Shown here one piece after another: positions 37,889-47,371 of a stretch of DNA of 64,000 nt. Source of the stretch: Pontibacter russatus (lineage in GTDB: Bacteria; Bacteroidota; Bacteroidia; Cytophagales; Hymenobacteraceae). Position 1 is the stretch's first letter. Every line of letters starts with the position of its first letter. The notes under the pieces are model-generated. The model did not search any database. It was not told the origin of the DNA and saw nothing but the letters and a program-made list of their open reading frames with translations. The position numbers and the translations under genes were made by a program. The stretch lies in contig NZ_CP047984.1 of the NCBI RefSeq assembly GCF_009931655.1, positions 4,419,001 through 4,483,000 of the forward strand, given 5' to 3'.

Positions 37889-38395
37889 ATGAGAAGCTTT
37901 TCCCTTTTATTCCTCCTTTTATTGTCCGTTTGTTTGCTACCATCTGCAGTTGCCCAAACCAAGGCCCAGGCAGGGCCGTTGGGAGCGATGCAGTTTATTG
38001 AGGGGCACTGGAAAGCGACCCAGCCCGACGGCTCCACCGTAGAGGGCACCTGGCTGGCCCCGCAGGGAGACAACATGCTGGGCATGATGCGCATGATGAA
38101 GGACGGCAAAGCAACCATGTACGAGATACTGGCTTACGAACCATCCGGGAAAGGGCTGGTGTCGCTGGTGAAGCACTTTAAGCCGGGCCTGATCGGGATA
38201 GAGGAGAAAGAAAAGCAGGACCGCTATAATTTCCTGGAGGCCACGAAGGGCCAGGCATATTTTGAGAAAGAGGGCGGCGATCTCCGCATCCTTTACGAGC
38301 AGCGCTCCCCCGATCAGTTTGCGATAATGCGGGGGAACCAGGAGAACGGCCAGTGGGTGTACAAGGATCTGTTCTTATTCAACCGCGTGAAGTAG
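37889..38395 (+). CDS. Exported DUF6265-like protein
   Basis: 168 aa starting at ATG 37889 with a signal peptide (RSFSLLFLLLLSVCLLPSAVA). The mature part LGAMQFIEGHWKATQPDGS, GTWLAPQGDNMLGMMRMMKDG and QDRYNFLEATKGQAYFEK resembles the DUF6265 calycin-like proteins, small exported beta-barrels of unknown function in Bacteroidota. It is followed closely by a methyltransferase gene. Confidence 0.7.
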   Translation: MRSFSLLFLLLLSVCLLPSAVAQTKAQAGPLGAMQFIEGHWKATQPDGSTVEGTWLAPQGDNMLGMMRMMKDGKATMYEILAYEPSGKGLVSLVKHFKPGLIGIEEKEKQDRYNFLEATKGQAYFEKEGGDLRILYEQRSPDQFAIMRGNQENGQWVYKDLFLFNRVK

Positions 38396-38466
38396 CCTCG
38401 CTGGCATCCCCGGCGGCCATATATGCCCGCGCCGCCCAAAACCTGGCGCGCCTACAGCAAAACGAT

Positions 38467-39090
38467 ATGGGTATCAACACCAATACCTGGAACCGCGTCC
38501 GCTACACGGTCTATTTACCCGTCTATGACTTTGTGGCTGACCGCGTGTTCCGGAAATACAGGCAGCGCTCCGTCTCCTTGCTGCAGGCCTCGCTCACAGA
38601 TGCCATCCTGCTGCTGGGCGCGGGCAGCGGCCTCGATTTACCCTATCTACGCAACTACACCAACCTCACCGCCATCGACATAACGCCGGGCATGGTAGCA
38701 AAACTGGAAAAGCGGGCGCAGCGCCTGAACCTGCCGGTGCGTGCAGCGGTGATGAATGGCCAGCAACTCCGCTTTGCCGACGCCTCCTTCGATGCCGTCA
38801 TCCTCCACCTCATCCTCGCCGTGATTCCGGACCCCGTGGCCTGCCTGCGGGAGGTGGAGCGGGTGCTGAAGCCGGGCGGCACCGTGATGGTGTTTGACAA
38901 GTTCCTGCCTGATGGCGAAACGCCCTCGCTGCTGCGCCGCCTGCTCAACCAGGTTGCCAGCACCCTCTTCTCCGACATCAACCGCCGCCTCGGCGACATT
39001 GTCCGCCACACCGCGCTGTATCAGGAACTGAACGAACCGGCTGCCTTGGGCGGCGCCTTCCGGATTGTGCGGCTGCGCAAACCGGCGTAA
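38467..39090 (+). CDS. Class I SAM-dependent methyltransferase
   Basis: 207 aa from ATG 38467 (MGINTNTWNRVRYTVY); a longer frame upstream overlaps the previous gene and is less likely. SAM-binding motif I is ILLLGAGSGLDLPYL, motif II TAIDITPGMVAKLE, motif IV FDAVILHLILAVIPD, with LKPGGTVMVFDKFLP behind it. It resembles the UbiE/phosphatidylethanolamine-type Methyltransf_11 group; the substrate is unknown. It starts 71 bp after the DUF6265-like gene. Confidence 0.85.
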   Translation: MGINTNTWNRVRYTVYLPVYDFVADRVFRKYRQRSVSLLQASLTDAILLLGAGSGLDLPYLRNYTNLTAIDITPGMVAKLEKRAQRLNLPVRAAVMNGQQLRFADASFDAVILHLILAVIPDPVACLREVERVLKPGGTVMVFDKFLPDGETPSLLRRLLNQVASTLFSDINRRLGDIVRHTALYQELNEPAALGGAFRIVRLRKPA

Positions 39091-39283
39091 CGGCGGCGTG
39101 GTTAAGCTTTAAAGAAAACCGGTCGCATCGGCTGTTTCCTTCCGATGAGTAGGTGCTTGCCACTTTCAGAGGTAGGGTTACTCTTTTCGCAGGACCCGAA
39201 GCAAGTGCGGGTTGCCCCGCTTTCAGGGCGGCAAAAAATGAGGCAAGTACAGCGGTAGGCGAATTACTAAAACATAAAGTTAT

Positions 39284-39850
39284 ATGAAAACTGAAAAAGA
39301 GAAAATGCTCGCGGGCGAGCTGTACGACCCCCTGGACAAGCAGCTTTCGGACGAGAGGCTGCGGACAAGGCTTCTGATCAAGGAACTGAACGACTCAAGG
39401 GAGGACGAGACAGCGGAGCGGGCGCGCATCCTGAAGGAACTGATCCCAAATGCCGGAGACGGCCTGTGGCTGCAACCGCCTTTTTACTGCGACTACGGCA
39501 GCAACATGGTGGTGGGCGAGCGGGTGTTTTTCAACTTCAACTGCGTGGTGCTCGACGTCATGCAGGTAACCATCGGCAGCAGGACCATGTTCGGCCCCAA
39601 TGTGCAACTCTATACCGCCACGCATCCCTTGAACCATATGGAGCGCTCTTCTGGCGTAGAGTATGCCAAACCCATTGCCATCGGGGAGGATGTGTGGATG
39701 GGCGGCAGCGTGGTGGTTTGCCCCGGCGTCACCATCGGCGACCGCTCCGTGATTGGCGCGGGCAGCGTTGTCACCAAAGACATCCCCTCCGATGTGTTTG
39801 CCGCCGGAAACCCCTGCCGTGTCATCCGGTCACTGGCGCAGGCGGAATAG
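39284..39850 (+). CDS. Sugar O-acetyltransferase (maltose/galactoside type)
   Basis: 188-aa left-handed beta-helix (hexapeptide-repeat) acetyltransferase of the LacA/Maa/NodL group. It has the N-terminal cap MLAGELYDPLDKQLSDERLR, then repeats through VVGERVFFNFNCVVLDV. The catalytic His is in LYTATHPLNHMER, and IGEDVWMGGSVVVCPG plus IGAGSVVTKDIPSDVFAAG belong to the acetyl-CoA site. It transfers acetyl from acetyl-CoA to sugar hydroxyls. A diverged copy of its last 125 bp lies at 47110-47234, on the far side of the planctomycete-type module. Confidence 0.92.
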   Translation: MKTEKEKMLAGELYDPLDKQLSDERLRTRLLIKELNDSREDETAERARILKELIPNAGDGLWLQPPFYCDYGSNMVVGERVFFNFNCVVLDVMQVTIGSRTMFGPNVQLYTATHPLNHMERSSGVEYAKPIAIGEDVWMGGSVVVCPGVTIGDRSVIGAGSVVTKDIPSDVFAAGNPCRVIRSLAQAE

Positions 39851-39861
39851 AAATGGTTTGC

Positions 39862-40787
39862 CTATGATGTATATCTCTCGCGCAGCAGGTGCATCATATG
39901 GACATTTACTGCCCACTGGTCAGCTACCGGCTGCCGCGTATACGGCAGGGTGGGCATGTAATTGGGCGGGCCGAACTCTGTCAACACTGTCAGAGGCTCT
40001 CCCTTTGCTGTTTTCAACTGCACTACCTTATCCCACCAGGCAAAATGCGCTTCCACGGCCTCCGCCCACTCGGGGGCGCGTGGGTCGCTAACCTGGGGGC
40101 CCTGCGCGTGCCCGATGCGGGCATGCACATGGTCCACCCTCGGCAAAGCCAGGTCCATGGTGCTTTGCTGATCTTGCAACAAGCTCTCGCTCACGTTACA
40201 CCAGTGGGAAGCATCGAGGGTAATCCTTAGGTCGGGAATCTGCTCGATATATTGTCTGGCTACAGAAGCGGCAAACAGCATCCGGGAACGGTGGGTTTCG
40301 TGACTGATCCTGATGCCGGTCTTTTTAGAGAGGGCGGTGGTATAATCAATAAAAGCCTTGTTTTCTTCAAAGCTAAAATAATCTTTCCCTGAGTGGCAGT
40401 TGATATACAGCGGCTTCACTGAGCTGTTGCCCGCCGCCGCACTTATCATTTCCTTAAAATAGTTGAAGTTTTCCCGCCAGTTGCTGTGCCCAGCGCCGCA
40501 GAGGAACCTTCCTCCAGGTCGTATTCTTTCAGCAGGGAGAACAGTGCGCCCTGCTCTTTCTTCTTCATAGGCCACCAGATCTCAATGCCGTCATAACCCT
40601 CTTTTTTTACCTGGGCACAATACGCTTGCAGGGAGCCGGGATAGCCCCATTCAGTGGCTAATACTTTCAGATCAAAATTGGCATTCGTCTTAAATGCAGG
40701 TTCGCGGGAGGTCGCAAACATATCCAGTGAGGAAAGTATCAGGGCAGTGGTCGTTGTTTGAATAAATCCTCTTCTATTGATAGACAT
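39862..40787 (-). pseudogene. Exported sugar phosphate isomerase/epimerase (TIM barrel), frameshifted
   Basis: AP-endonuclease-2-type TIM barrel read in two frames. The first (from 40787) begins with a twin-Arg-like signal, MSINRRGFIQTTTTALILSS, and runs to SLLKEYDLEEG. The second resumes FLCGAGHSNWRENFNYF and continues through ISHETHRSRMLFAAS and ITLDASHWCNV to 39862. One base added near 40497-40502 restores a 308-codon frame. Such exported isomerase-like proteins accompany DUF1501/DUF1553 clusters; related TIM barrels act on keto-sugars or glycosides, but the substrate here is unknown. Either decayed or a sequence error. Confidence 0.75.
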
Positions 40788-40812
40788 GGGTTCGTTCTTA
40801 AAAAGGCATGAA

Positions 40813-42261
40813 TTACTCTGATTGCGCCACCGACGGCTGCTGGTCTTTTACCTCTGTTTCTATGGAATTGCCGATGATGATTTGGAGTTCTTGCTGCTTT
40901 TGTTGCAAGGCCGCCACGCCGGCTGGCGTCACTTTTGTTTTCCAGAGGTACAGCTTTTGCAGGTGAGGGATCTTTGCCAGTAACATTATGCCTTTATCAG
41001 TAATGGGATTGCCATAGAGGTTGAGGTACTCCAGGTTAGGCAAGTTCACCAGTTGGGAAATACTGGCATCCGTTGCCTGGGTGTTCTGCAGGTACAGGCG
41101 CGTCAGGTTCCCAAATGTGCCGATGGCCGCCAGCAGGCTATCCGAAACTGGCGTCCCGTTCAGGTCCAGGGCTACGAGCTGCTCGGCCAGGGGTGCCAAT
41201 GCCGACAGATCCTCCGGCACCGGGGCACCTGTCTTTCTTTGCACCTGGAGGAAGGGCTGCCCTTTTGCCAGCGGCATCACCAGAAAGCCGGCACGGTCAG
41301 CCGCTTGTAGCACTTGCTCCGGAGCGTGCGCTATCTTTTTGGCAAATACCGGGTTCTCCCATTTATTTCCTGCCGTATAATTGGCCAAAGCCAGCTTGAC
41401 GGAGGGGGTCTGGGCCAGTTCCTTTACTTTTTTACCGGCCGCCGCACCGCCCTCATTTATCCACCAGGCAATCAATTGCAGCTCGGATTCGGTGAGGGGC
41501 TCTTTGCCTTTGGGCGGCATGGCGTGCTCGTCTTCCGGGGGCAGCAATAAACGCTTGTAAAGTTCACTACGGTACGCCTGACCGGCCTCCACCACAGAAC
41601 CACCTTTTCCGCCTGCCTGCAAACCGGCAAAAGCCTCCAGCCGTAAGTCCCCCTTCTGCTTGGTCGGATTATGACAACTGATGCAGCGGCTGTCAAATAT
41701 TGGCTGTATGATATCGGTATATACCACCGCTTCCGGCAGGTTCGTAATCACCTTCACCTTCTTGTTCTTGCCGGTTGAGCCGCCTGTAAAGGACTCCAGG
41801 GAAGTGGGAAAGTAAGTTGTCAGGTAGTCGGACCCGTGGGTAAGCGAACCGCCGTAATGGCCCGCCCCCATCATCAGCACCACCGTCAGGCTTAGCGTCA
41901 GGACATAAATCCGCTCTTTTAAGCGTGAAGCCTGGTTATTTAAGCGCGTCTTTAACAACAAGGCCCCCAGAGCCGCTATCGCCGTGCCTATCCCCATCCA
42001 CTGGTGCAGAGCTAATGCGTCTTCATCATAACCACCTCCCAATGAAAGAAAGTAACCGAGTCCTGCGGCTAAGATGGAGCTCCAGGCGCCCAGGAACAAG
42101 ACAAAGGAAACAGCATGCCTGATGCTCTGATAGCGCTGAAATCTGGAAAATAACTCAAGTAGGAAGGCGATGAGCAGAAAGCCAATGGGCAGGTGAACCA
42201 GCAAAGGGTGAAAGCGGCCAAAGAACAGTACAATTTCCGGCGGATCGGCGACCTCGAACAT
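40813..42261 (-). CDS. Membrane c-type cytochrome with DUF2231-like domain and leucine-rich repeats
   Basis: 482-aa modular protein. Residues 1-145 form four membrane helices resembling DUF2231 (FFGRFHPLLVHLPIGFLLIA). A planctomycete-type cytochrome c domain carries one heme site, SRCISCH, near residue 190, with a possible Met ligand around HAMPPKGK. Leucine-rich repeats follow at about 360-460 (LTRLYLQNTQATDASISQL; LEYLNLYGNPITDKGIMLL). It is 25 bp downstream of the isomerase gene start on the minus strand. Probably an inner-membrane electron carrier exposed to the periplasm; its partner is unknown. Confidence 0.85.
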   Translation of the reverse strand: MFEVADPPEIVLFFGRFHPLLVHLPIGFLLIAFLLELFSRFQRYQSIRHAVSFVLFLGAWSSILAAGLGYFLSLGGGYDEDALALHQWMGIGTAIAALGALLLKTRLNNQASRLKERIYVLTLSLTVVLMMGAGHYGGSLTHGSDYLTTYFPTSLESFTGGSTGKNKKVKVITNLPEAVVYTDIIQPIFDSRCISCHNPTKQKGDLRLEAFAGLQAGGKGGSVVEAGQAYRSELYKRLLLPPEDEHAMPPKGKEPLTESELQLIAWWINEGGAAAGKKVKELAQTPSVKLALANYTAGNKWENPVFAKKIAHAPEQVLQAADRAGFLVMPLAKGQPFLQVQRKTGAPVPEDLSALAPLAEQLVALDLNGTPVSDSLLAAIGTFGNLTRLYLQNTQATDASISQLVNLPNLEYLNLYGNPITDKGIMLLAKIPHLQKLYLWKTKVTPAGVAALQQKQQELQIIIGNSIETEVKDQQPSVAQSE

Positions 42262-42371
42262 ATAAGTTTAATGTGCTAATTTGAAAACTGATAAATGGAT
42301 ACACCTCCTGGCATGGGGCAGGCAACAAATACCCGCTTCTAAACTCGACTTTTATGACCTGAGCTATCTAA

Positions 42372-43868
42372 TCAGGCAATGACTTCTTTGATTACCTTTC
42401 CATGCACATCGGTGAGGCGGAAATTACGGCCCTGGAAGGCATAGGTCAGTTTCTCATGGTCCATGCCCAACTGGTTTAGAATGGTGGCCTGTAAATCAAA
42501 AATGCTGGTCCGGCCACTGGTGCCATAATAGCCGATTTCGTCTGTTTCGCCATGGGTATAGCCGCCCTTGATGCCGCCGCCGGCCATCCAGACGGTAAAG
42601 GCATCGGTGTGGTGGTCCCGCCCCTTGAAGGACATCTCTTTGCCCTCGCGGTTTTCCTGCATCGGCGTGCGGCCAAACTCCGCCCCCCATACCACCAGCG
42701 TCTCGTCCAGTAGTCCGCGCATCTTCAGGTCCTCCAGCAGGGCCGCCACGGGTTTGTCAATGTTGCGGCATAGGTTGCCGAAGCCTTTGTCCAAGGCATT
42801 GGTGGGGTCATTGCCGTGGGAATCCCAGCCCCAGTCGAAGAGCTGCACAAAACGAACACCTTTTTCCACCAGCCGCCGGGCCAGCAGGCAGTTATTGGCA
42901 AAGGAGGCCTCTCCAGGTTCTGCCCCGTACATCTCGTGAATATAGGCGGGCTCTTTCTGGATATCCATCACCTCCGGCACCGAAACCTGCATTTTAAAGG
43001 CCATTTCATACTGTGAAATCCTGGATATTGTCTCGGGGTCATTCATCTCCTCATAGTGCAGTTGATTGACAGCGTTGATGGCTTCAATCGACTGCTTCCG
43101 CAGGTCGCGACCCATGCCAGCGGGGTTACCTACATACAAAACCGGTTCACCGTGCTGACGGCACTCCACCCCCTGGTACACGGTCGGTAGAAAGCCGCTG
43201 CCATAGCCGGCTTTTCCGGCGTCCGGGGCCTTGCCTCCTGAAAGCAGCACCATGAACCCGGGCAGGTTCTCGTTTTCCGAACCCAAGCCATAGGTAACCC
43301 AGGAACCCATGCTGGGCTTGCCCAGGCGCGCACTGCCGGTTTGCATCAGCAACTGGGCCGGCGCGTGATTGAACTGGTCGGTATGCATGGCTTTGAGAAA
43401 GGAAACTTCGTCGACCATCCTGCTGAATTCGGGGAGGTGCTCCGAAACCCAGGCGCCCGACTGGCCATACTGTTTAAACTTCGCCTGCGGGCCAAGCATT
43501 TTGGGCACACCCGTAATAAAGGCAAACTTTTTGCCTTCCAGCAGCGACTGCGGGCAATCCAAGCCGTCGAGCTTCTGCAAAGCGGGTTTATAATCGAATA
43601 ATTCCAGTTGAGAAGGCGCTCCGGCCATATGCAGAAAAATGACGGATTTGGCCTTAGGGGCAAAATGCGGCGCCAGAGGCGCAAAAGGTTTGCTCAGGTC
43701 GCGGACAATTCCACTAACCGGGGCTGGGCCGCTTCCGTCTTTCATCCAGTTGCACCCGATTAGGGAGGACAGGGCCAGCGCCCCCAGTCCGGTCGTGCAT
43801 TTGCCGAGGAAATGCCGGCGGGTCTGGTATTCTGCTTGTCGCATCAGTGCCTCTTCAAAAATATTCAT
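42372..43868 (-). CDS. DUF1501 protein (Tat-exported, alkaline-phosphatase-like fold)
   Basis: 498 aa with a twin-arginine signal TRRHFLGKCTTGLGALALSS and a lipobox-like LIGC, so probably a Tat-exported lipoprotein. DUF1501 landmarks are SVIFLHMAGAPSQLELFDYKP, FMVLLSGGKAPDAG, RFVQLFDWGWDSHG, TLVVWGAEFGRTPM and RDHHTDAFTVWMAGGGIKGG. The fold is related to alkaline phosphatase/sulfatase; no activity is established. It is the constant partner of DUF1549/DUF1553 proteins in Planctomycetes and many Bacteroidota, as here. Confidence 0.92.
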   Translation of the reverse strand: MNIFEEALMRQAEYQTRRHFLGKCTTGLGALALSSLIGCNWMKDGSGPAPVSGIVRDLSKPFAPLAPHFAPKAKSVIFLHMAGAPSQLELFDYKPALQKLDGLDCPQSLLEGKKFAFITGVPKMLGPQAKFKQYGQSGAWVSEHLPEFSRMVDEVSFLKAMHTDQFNHAPAQLLMQTGSARLGKPSMGSWVTYGLGSENENLPGFMVLLSGGKAPDAGKAGYGSGFLPTVYQGVECRQHGEPVLYVGNPAGMGRDLRKQSIEAINAVNQLHYEEMNDPETISRISQYEMAFKMQVSVPEVMDIQKEPAYIHEMYGAEPGEASFANNCLLARRLVEKGVRFVQLFDWGWDSHGNDPTNALDKGFGNLCRNIDKPVAALLEDLKMRGLLDETLVVWGAEFGRTPMQENREGKEMSFKGRDHHTDAFTVWMAGGGIKGGYTHGETDEIGYYGTSGRTSIFDLQATILNQLGMDHEKLTYAFQGRNFRLTDVHGKVIKEVIA

Positions 43869-43986
43869 ACAGTATAACGCTTATGACACAGTACACGAGG
43901 TAAAAGTGTCAGGGATAACAATGGTTAATATGTACTGCAAGCCCCAGGGTGCTGTTCTGATACACTAATCTGAGGCGCTCGTTGTC

Positions 43987-46734
43987 TCATTCTTTCATCA
44001 CGAACTCATCTAAGTTAATAATAGCACTGGCCACCAAAGTTAGTGCCGCCAGCTTGTGCGGGTCGGGGTTTTGCGCGCATGTTTCCTTGCCCAAAAACAA
44101 GGTTAGCTGCTGCGGGTTTTGGCGGTAATAGGTGTCCGCCTGCTGATACAGGGTAGCCAGCAGTTTCAGTTTCGGCGCCGACGGCTGATGGAAAAGGGCA
44201 GACGCATATCCTGCCGCGATTTGCTTTTCCGGGGTGCCATTGTGCCGTTGCATTTCACTGGCCAACCCTTGGGCTGCCAGCATGTAGACCGTATCGTTCA
44301 GAGTCACCAGGGCCTGCAGCGGAGTATTGGTCCGGATCCGCCGGGAAACGCAGATGGTCCGCTCCGACGCATCAAACGTCAGCAGCGAGGGGTAAGGGCT
44401 GGAACGGCGCCAGAAGGTATAAACGGCGCGGCGGAAAGCATCCTCCCCGGGGCTGGTTTCCCATTTCATGTTGCTGTATACAGTCTTCCATACTCCTTCG
44501 GGCTGCAGGGGCATCACGCTCTCGCCGTACTTATTGTCGCTCAGCAGGCCGCCTACAGCCAGCGCCTGGTCCCGGACCTGCTCTGCCGTGAGCCTGAAGC
44601 GGGGGCCTCGGGCCAGTAGCCGGTTGGCGGGGTCTTTCTCAATCATCTCCGGCGTCATGCCGGACGCCTGGCGGTAGGTATGGGACATGACCAGCAGCCT
44701 GAGCAGCTTTTTCACTTGCCAGCCCTGCTGGTGCTGAAAGTTCAGCGCCAACCAGTCCAGCAACTCCGGGTGCGAAGGCGTTGTGCCCTGAGAGCCGAAA
44801 TCTTCCAGGCTCTCGACCAGGCCGTACCCAAAGAGCTGTTCCCAGAAGCGGTTTACCGTCACTCGAGCTGTTAAGGGGTTTTCCGGGCTTACCAGCCATT
44901 GCGCCAGACCGAGGCGGTTTTTAGGGTAAGCATCAAAAGACGGCAGGGCTTTCGGAGTGCCGGGCTGTACCTCTTTGCCTTTGGTTAACCAGTTGCCCCG
45001 GTCAAAAAGGTGGGTGCGGCGTCTGAAATCAGCGGGGTTCTCCTGCATAATCGGGGTTCTTTCGGCTCCGGAATTCAAAAGCTGCAGCAGCTTTTCCCTG
45101 GCTTCCGCATAACCCGGCTTGCCTGCGCCCGGCAGCAACTCCGTAAATAAAACCCACTCTATCTGATAAACATAGTCCTGAGGGTTTTTGAAGCTGGGAT
45201 TGAGGAACACAAAATACAAATCATGGCTGCCCGAGGTCGGTTTAATCGAAATGATTTCTTTCCGGTAGGGCTGGGACTCCTTTAAGTCAGGTAATTTATA
45301 TTCCCCCAGCACTTCCCCGTCTAGCCTGCCTTTCCGGATTTGGAGGGTGCCGCCCTTCCTGCTTGCTATATTCAGAATTACGTTTGTCTTTCCCGTTAAA
45401 TTCACCGCTTTCAGGCGTGCGAATCCTTTATGGCCGCCGCCTAAATATTTACCGTCTATCATGGCGGCATTGGTTAACTCATCAAAGGTATGGGGGTGTA
45501 TCTTCGGTTCTCCGATCCTGACCAGGTTTTCAATTCTGGCTAATTCTTCCTGTAGCTTTTGTTCCGGTAATACTTGCTTCACCCAGGTTTTTAGGGCAGT
45601 GACTTTAAGCTCCTCTTCTTTACTAAAATGCGCCAGGGTCGGAGACTCGTTGGGCACGTCCTCATCGCGGGTGTTGTTGAAAAAAGCCATCGACTGGTAA
45701 AACTCCTCATGCCGGATAGGATCATAAGGATGGCTGTGGCATTGTACGCAACCCATTGTGATGCCTTGCCATACTTCCCAGGTATTGCTTACCCGGTCCA
45801 GCAGCGCCGCCGTCCGGAATTCTTCATCATCCGTGCCGCCCTCATCGTTGTTGGCTGTGAGGCGGTGGTATGCGGTGGCTATCAACTGTTCCTCCGTGGG
45901 CTGGGGGAGCAGGTCTCCCGCCAACTGCTCAATGGTGAACTGGCTGAAGGGCTTGTCCTGGTTAAAGGATTTGATGACATAGTCCCGATAGCGCCACACG
46001 TTGCGGAACTGGTCCTTCTCATAGCCTTTCGTGTCGGAGTAACGGGCCACATCCAACCACATGGCCGCCCACCGTTCGCCAAAATGAGGGGACGCCAGCA
46101 AGCGGTCCACCTGTTTTTCGTAAGCGTTAGCGGAAGAGTCGCGCTCAAAGGCCTGAACCTCTTCTTCCGTGGGGGGTAAACCGATCAGGTCCAGGCTTAG
46201 CCGGCGGAGCAAAACAGTCTTGGGCGCGGGCGGCGCAGGGGAAAGCCCCTCCTGGTGCAGCCTCGCCCAGATAAAGTTGTCTACCGGGTTCGCAGCCCTG
46301 CCAGATTCATCTTCCGGCACCTGGGGTTCCCGTGGGGCGACATAAGCCCAATGGTCTGCCCAGTTGGCGCCTTGTTCTATCCATTTACCTATCTTCTCAA
46401 TTTCCTCCGGCGACAAAGGCTCGGCGTGGTAAGGCATGCGCTCTTCTGGATCTTCGGAAACGAGGCGCCGCATGAGTTCACTGTTGTCCGGATCCCCTGG
46501 AATAATAGCGGGCTTGCCGGAGTCTGTTTTACTTAACGCGTCTTCGCGGGAAAATAAACTGAAGCCAGCGGTTTCTTTCACGCCGCCGTGGCAGGAGATA
46601 CACTTGGTGTTCAGGATGGGGCGGATGTCGGCGTTGAAGTCTACTGAGGTCGCGTGTCGCTGGGTACAGCCAACGTAAACCAGGAACATCGCCATCAGGA
46701 AGGATGAAAGGGTATAGAAATATCTTCTGGACAT
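43987..46734 (-). CDS. Planctomycete-type cytochrome c lipoprotein with DUF1549 and DUF1553
   Basis: 915 aa from ATG 46734 (an upstream ATG adds 22 residues and spoils the signal). Lipoprotein signal with lipobox YVGC. A PSCyt1-type heme site, TKCISCHGG, is near residue 48. The DUF1549 segment (VDNFIWARLHQEGL; FGERWAAMWLDVARYSDTKGYEKD) and an internal second heme-like site, GCVQCHSHPYDPI, follow. A carbohydrate-binding-like middle (SRKGGTLQIRKGRLDG) comes before DUF1553 (NPLTARVTVNRFWEQLFGYG through LLTFDASERTICVSRR). It is the first gene of the minus-strand module. Function unknown; the heme sites suggest an extracytoplasmic redox step on a polymer or sugar. Confidence 0.9.
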   Translation of the reverse strand: MSRRYFYTLSSFLMAMFLVYVGCTQRHATSVDFNADIRPILNTKCISCHGGVKETAGFSLFSREDALSKTDSGKPAIIPGDPDNSELMRRLVSEDPEERMPYHAEPLSPEEIEKIGKWIEQGANWADHWAYVAPREPQVPEDESGRAANPVDNFIWARLHQEGLSPAPPAPKTVLLRRLSLDLIGLPPTEEEVQAFERDSSANAYEKQVDRLLASPHFGERWAAMWLDVARYSDTKGYEKDQFRNVWRYRDYVIKSFNQDKPFSQFTIEQLAGDLLPQPTEEQLIATAYHRLTANNDEGGTDDEEFRTAALLDRVSNTWEVWQGITMGCVQCHSHPYDPIRHEEFYQSMAFFNNTRDEDVPNESPTLAHFSKEEELKVTALKTWVKQVLPEQKLQEELARIENLVRIGEPKIHPHTFDELTNAAMIDGKYLGGGHKGFARLKAVNLTGKTNVILNIASRKGGTLQIRKGRLDGEVLGEYKLPDLKESQPYRKEIISIKPTSGSHDLYFVFLNPSFKNPQDYVYQIEWVLFTELLPGAGKPGYAEAREKLLQLLNSGAERTPIMQENPADFRRRTHLFDRGNWLTKGKEVQPGTPKALPSFDAYPKNRLGLAQWLVSPENPLTARVTVNRFWEQLFGYGLVESLEDFGSQGTTPSHPELLDWLALNFQHQQGWQVKKLLRLLVMSHTYRQASGMTPEMIEKDPANRLLARGPRFRLTAEQVRDQALAVGGLLSDNKYGESVMPLQPEGVWKTVYSNMKWETSPGEDAFRRAVYTFWRRSSPYPSLLTFDASERTICVSRRIRTNTPLQALVTLNDTVYMLAAQGLASEMQRHNGTPEKQIAAGYASALFHQPSAPKLKLLATLYQQADTYYRQNPQQLTLFLGKETCAQNPDPHKLAALTLVASAIINLDEFVMKE

Positions 46735-47109
46735 TATCTTTAAAAGTTTGCTGTTGTGCAGTGGTCCCTGAACTATTACCGCTTTAATGTAATAATCCAC
46801 CCAGATAACTCCCTAAAGGATAGTAAATTTGCGTGCCGTAACCACGGTGATACAATAAATCAATATTACCTCTTTTTTTTAAAGCAATCAATAGACAGAA
46901 GGCCGGTAATGATGGACAGCCTTATTGTTTTGTAAGTGTTAGAAGCATAGGAAGCAGAGGCTGGCGGCGATTACCGGGTTTAAAGTGGCGGTTTTGCAGG
47001 AAAGCTAACCTTGGCTGGTGAGTCCTATAGAGCATGATGGCACATGGACTTGCAATAAAAAGGGGACAAAAGATGAGGCAGCTATAGATGTTTGATTAAG
47101 CCGCCGCTC

Positions 47110-47234
47110 CATCCACACCGGCGACCGATCCATGATTGGAACTAGCATCGTTGTCGTCAAGAACATACCCTCGGATGTGTTTGCCGCCTGGGATCCCCTG
47201 TCACGTCATCCGGTTGCTGGCGCAGGCGGAGTAG
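47110..47234 (+). pseudogene. 3' fragment of a second sugar O-acetyltransferase gene
   Basis: About three-quarters identical to the last 125 bp of the acetyltransferase gene ending at 39850, including the end of the frame (LAQAE then stop). It reads IGTSIVVVKNIPSDVFAAW, then shifts by one inserted T near 47190 before VIRLLAQAE. The 5' part is absent. It marks the right edge of the planctomycete-type module. Confidence 0.7.
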
Positions 47235-47371
47235 AAGTGGTGAACATATATAGCGCATGCCGCCTGTGCCTACAGGAGATGCGCCTATATACGTTTGGGC
47301 ATGAAAGATATATGGAGACCTGGGTTTTGCTGCTCCAGTGCCGGGGAACAGCAGCCGTTTCAGAGGATTCT

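Noticed and set aside
47110..47234. Attachment-site duplication made by an integrating element
   Set aside because: The two acetyltransferase ends are only about three-quarters identical and carry an indel, too diverged for fresh att repeats, and no integrase gene lies between them. Treated as an old paralogue fragment.
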